From: Gammaproteobacteria bacterium
GTDB lineage: Bacteria; Pseudomonadota; Gammaproteobacteria; GCA-001735895
Length of the DNA: 64,000 bases
NCBI GenBank assembly: GCA_030066085.1
Contig: JASJCI010000013.1
Location: 22,645-86,644 of the forward strand
Direction of reading: 5' to 3'
Positions 62,875 through 64,000 of the stretch are shown here, piece after piece. The position numbers were made by a program, and so were the translations under genes. Every line of letters begins with the position of its first letter. Within the stretch, counting starts at the first letter, position 1. The notes under the pieces are model-generated. The model made no database searches. It saw nothing but the letters and a program-made list of their open reading frames with translations, and had not been told where the DNA came from.

Positions 62875-63489
62875 TTGTGCTCGCTGCTGTATGCGCAACA
62901 ACCGCCGCCCCCGCTGGTGAGCGAAGAAATGCTGAAACACCTGAAAACTCATTACTCGGAAGATGCCTATCGTCGTGGCCTGGCGATCAACCGCCTGATC
63001 GAGGAACTCTACCGTGAGGACATCGATGTGCAGCTGCGCGAGGTCAATCGCTTCTTCAATCACTTCGAGTATCGCGAGGATCGCGATCACTGGGGTGAAG
63101 AAGATTACTGGGCGACGCCGAGTGAATTTCTCGGCACCCATGCCGGCGACTGCGAAGACTTTGTCGTCGCCAAGTACTTTACCCTGCGCCGGCTCGGCGT
63201 GCCGGACGAGCGCCTCTATCTCACCTACGTCAAGGCACTGGAACAGGACGTCGCCCACATGGTCCTGAGCTACTTTCCGACCCCGTCGAGCATTCCGCAG
63301 ATTCTCGACAACTACAATCCGATGATCCTGCGCGCGGACAAACGCCGGGACCTGCTGCCCGTGTACAGCTTCAACGCGCATTCGCTGTTTCTGAGCAACG
63401 CTTCCGCCGGTCTCGGTCGTTCCCTGCCGACCGACAAGATCAAGAACAGCAAGTGGACCAGGCTGCTCGAAGACATACGCAAGGAATAA
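62875..63489 (+). CDS. lapG: LapG-type periplasmic transglutaminase-like cysteine protease
   Basis: 204 aa from a TTG at 62875. The catalytic triad is visible: Cys93 (GDCEDFVVAKYFTLR), His128 (VAHMVL) and Asp145 (LDNYNP). LapG cleaves the N-terminus of the LapA adhesin unless held by LapD. The hydrophobic signal sequence continues upstream of the TTG in the same open frame (AVIAALLLCSLLYAQ), back to a stop at 62731, with no ATG, GTG or TTG there; the true start may be a rare codon such as CTG or ATT. GGAGG at 62716 is too far upstream. Confidence 0.9.
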   Translation: MCSLLYAQQPPPPLVSEEMLKHLKTHYSEDAYRRGLAINRLIEELYREDIDVQLREVNRFFNHFEYREDRDHWGEEDYWATPSEFLGTHAGDCEDFVVAKYFTLRRLGVPDERLYLTYVKALEQDVAHMVLSYFPTPSSIPQILDNYNPMILRADKRRDLLPVYSFNAHSLFLSNASAGLGRSLPTDKIKNSKWTRLLEDIRKE

Positions 63490-63491
63490 GC

Positions 63492-64000
63492 ATGACCCTG
63501 TTCAAACAAATCGCACTGCTGGTCTCGATGATGTTCCTGGTCCTGCTGACCGTAATCCTGGCCAACAACCTGCGCAGCGCCGCCGAATTTCAGCAGGGCC
63601 AGCTGCAGACCACGGCGCAGGACATGGCCACCACGCTCGGTATTACCATCAGCAACCTGCCCGACGGCGCGGACGCCGCCACGCTCGAGGTGCTGTTCAA
63701 CGCGGTGTTCGACAGCGGCTATTACAGCCTGATCGAGCTTCAGGGCGTCGATGGCAGCCTTATTCACAGCAAGCAGCGCGCGGCGGAAATCCAGGACGTT
63801 CCGGGATGGTTTGCCGACCTGGTGCCGCTGCAGCCCGCGCGCGGGTCGACCCAGGTAATGCGTGGCTGGACCCAGCTCGGACAGCTGGACCTGATCGTCC
63901 ATCCCGGCTTTGCCTACCGCGGCCTTTTTGCCGGGCTGGTCTCGACCCTGCGCTGGTTCGTCGTGCTGTTCCTGGTTGGCATGACCCTGCTGTGGCTGGT
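63492..64000 (+). CDS. lapD: LapD/MoxY-type c-di-GMP receptor, N-terminal part (cut by window end)
   Basis: About 169 residues present. A first transmembrane helix at residues 5-25 is followed by the LapD/MoxY periplasmic domain (RSAAEFQQGQLQTTAQDMATTLG, GYYSLIEL, VPGWFADLVPL) and a second membrane segment begins near residue 150 where the window ends. The cytoplasmic HAMP, GGDEF and EAL domains expected next are outside. The ATG is 2 bp after the lapG stop. LapD sequesters LapG at high c-di-GMP. Confidence 0.9.
   Translation, partial: MTLFKQIALLVSMMFLVLLTVILANNLRSAAEFQQGQLQTTAQDMATTLGITISNLPDGADAATLEVLFNAVFDSGYYSLIELQGVDGSLIHSKQRAAEIQDVPGWFADLVPLQPARGSTQVMRGWTQLGQLDLIVHPGFAYRGLFAGLVSTLRWFVVLFLVGMTLLWL

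Noticed and set aside
62808..63017. ATG at 62808 as the lapG start
   Set aside because: It is in a different reading frame from the protease motifs and gives an unrelated short peptide.

Overview
The window reads as chromosome of a high-G+C gammaproteobacterium that I cannot place more precisely. Supporting signs are the nrdR-ribD-ribE-ribB-ribH-nusB-thiL-pgpA order, a PurL of gammaproteobacterial length, LPS core/O-antigen ligase genes, MsrP/MsrQ, YggX, a Lap-type adhesin-control locus and FNR/ANR-type operators. Coding density is high and no rRNA, tRNA, CRISPR or insertion sequence was seen.

Layout. 1-7 kb (minus strand): msrQ end, msrP, then purL with a HisC-type aminotransferase and a maleate-isomerase-like gene downstream. 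6.8-9.3 kb: the AmmeMemoRadiSam trio (amrA and amrB divergent from amrS). 9.4-14 kb: KefF/KefC-type K+ efflux pair and an APH-like/P-loop fusion. 13.6-17 kb: UspA and a P2-type ATPase, each with an FNR/ANR-type box. 17-19.5 kb: an M20 amidohydrolase, then an ssrA (tmRNA) gene whose T-loop is split by a 263-nt group I intron, followed beyond its terminator by a free-standing LAGLIDADG endonuclease gene. 19.6-27.8 kb: metabolic and stress genes (M1-type peptidase, ferredoxin reductase, FAD monooxygenase, Hsp20 with a third FNR-type box, Hyi, aminotransferase, DUF427).

28-37 kb: LPS assembly (GT9, two GT4, O-antigen ligase, GT2), a DksA-type zinc-finger protein, a glutamine-synthetase-like enzyme, and two YrbL-type kinase-fold proteins, one in the cluster and one at its far end. 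36.9-46.9 kb: PhyH dioxygenase with a ProC-like reductase, a histone-deacetylase-like enzyme, aconitase, a cyclase-FHA protein, gltX, a retropepsin-like protease and pgpA. 46.9-54 kb: thiL, nusB and the riboflavin operon, which carries an HslV-like Ntn hydrolase between ribD and ribE and a RibB whose GTP-cyclohydrolase half has lost its zinc cysteines; then nrdR and glyA. 54.2-57 kb: an ErpA-type Fe-S carrier, an ATP-grasp enzyme, YggX and a predicted outer-membrane barrel. 57.2-60.2 kb: PP2C phosphatase, transmembrane Ser/Thr kinase and a small tail-anchored protein in overlapping frames. 60.5-64 kb: a TolC/cadherin-like/OmpA fusion followed by LapG and LapD (cut by the window end), the c-di-GMP-controlled adhesin-retention module.

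The strongest unusual items are the intron-split tmRNA with an endonuclease gene outside the intron, the serine-type proteasome relative inside the riboflavin operon, the peptidoglycan-binding TolC fusion in the Lap locus, and the shared FNR-type boxes of UspA, the P-type ATPase and Hsp20.
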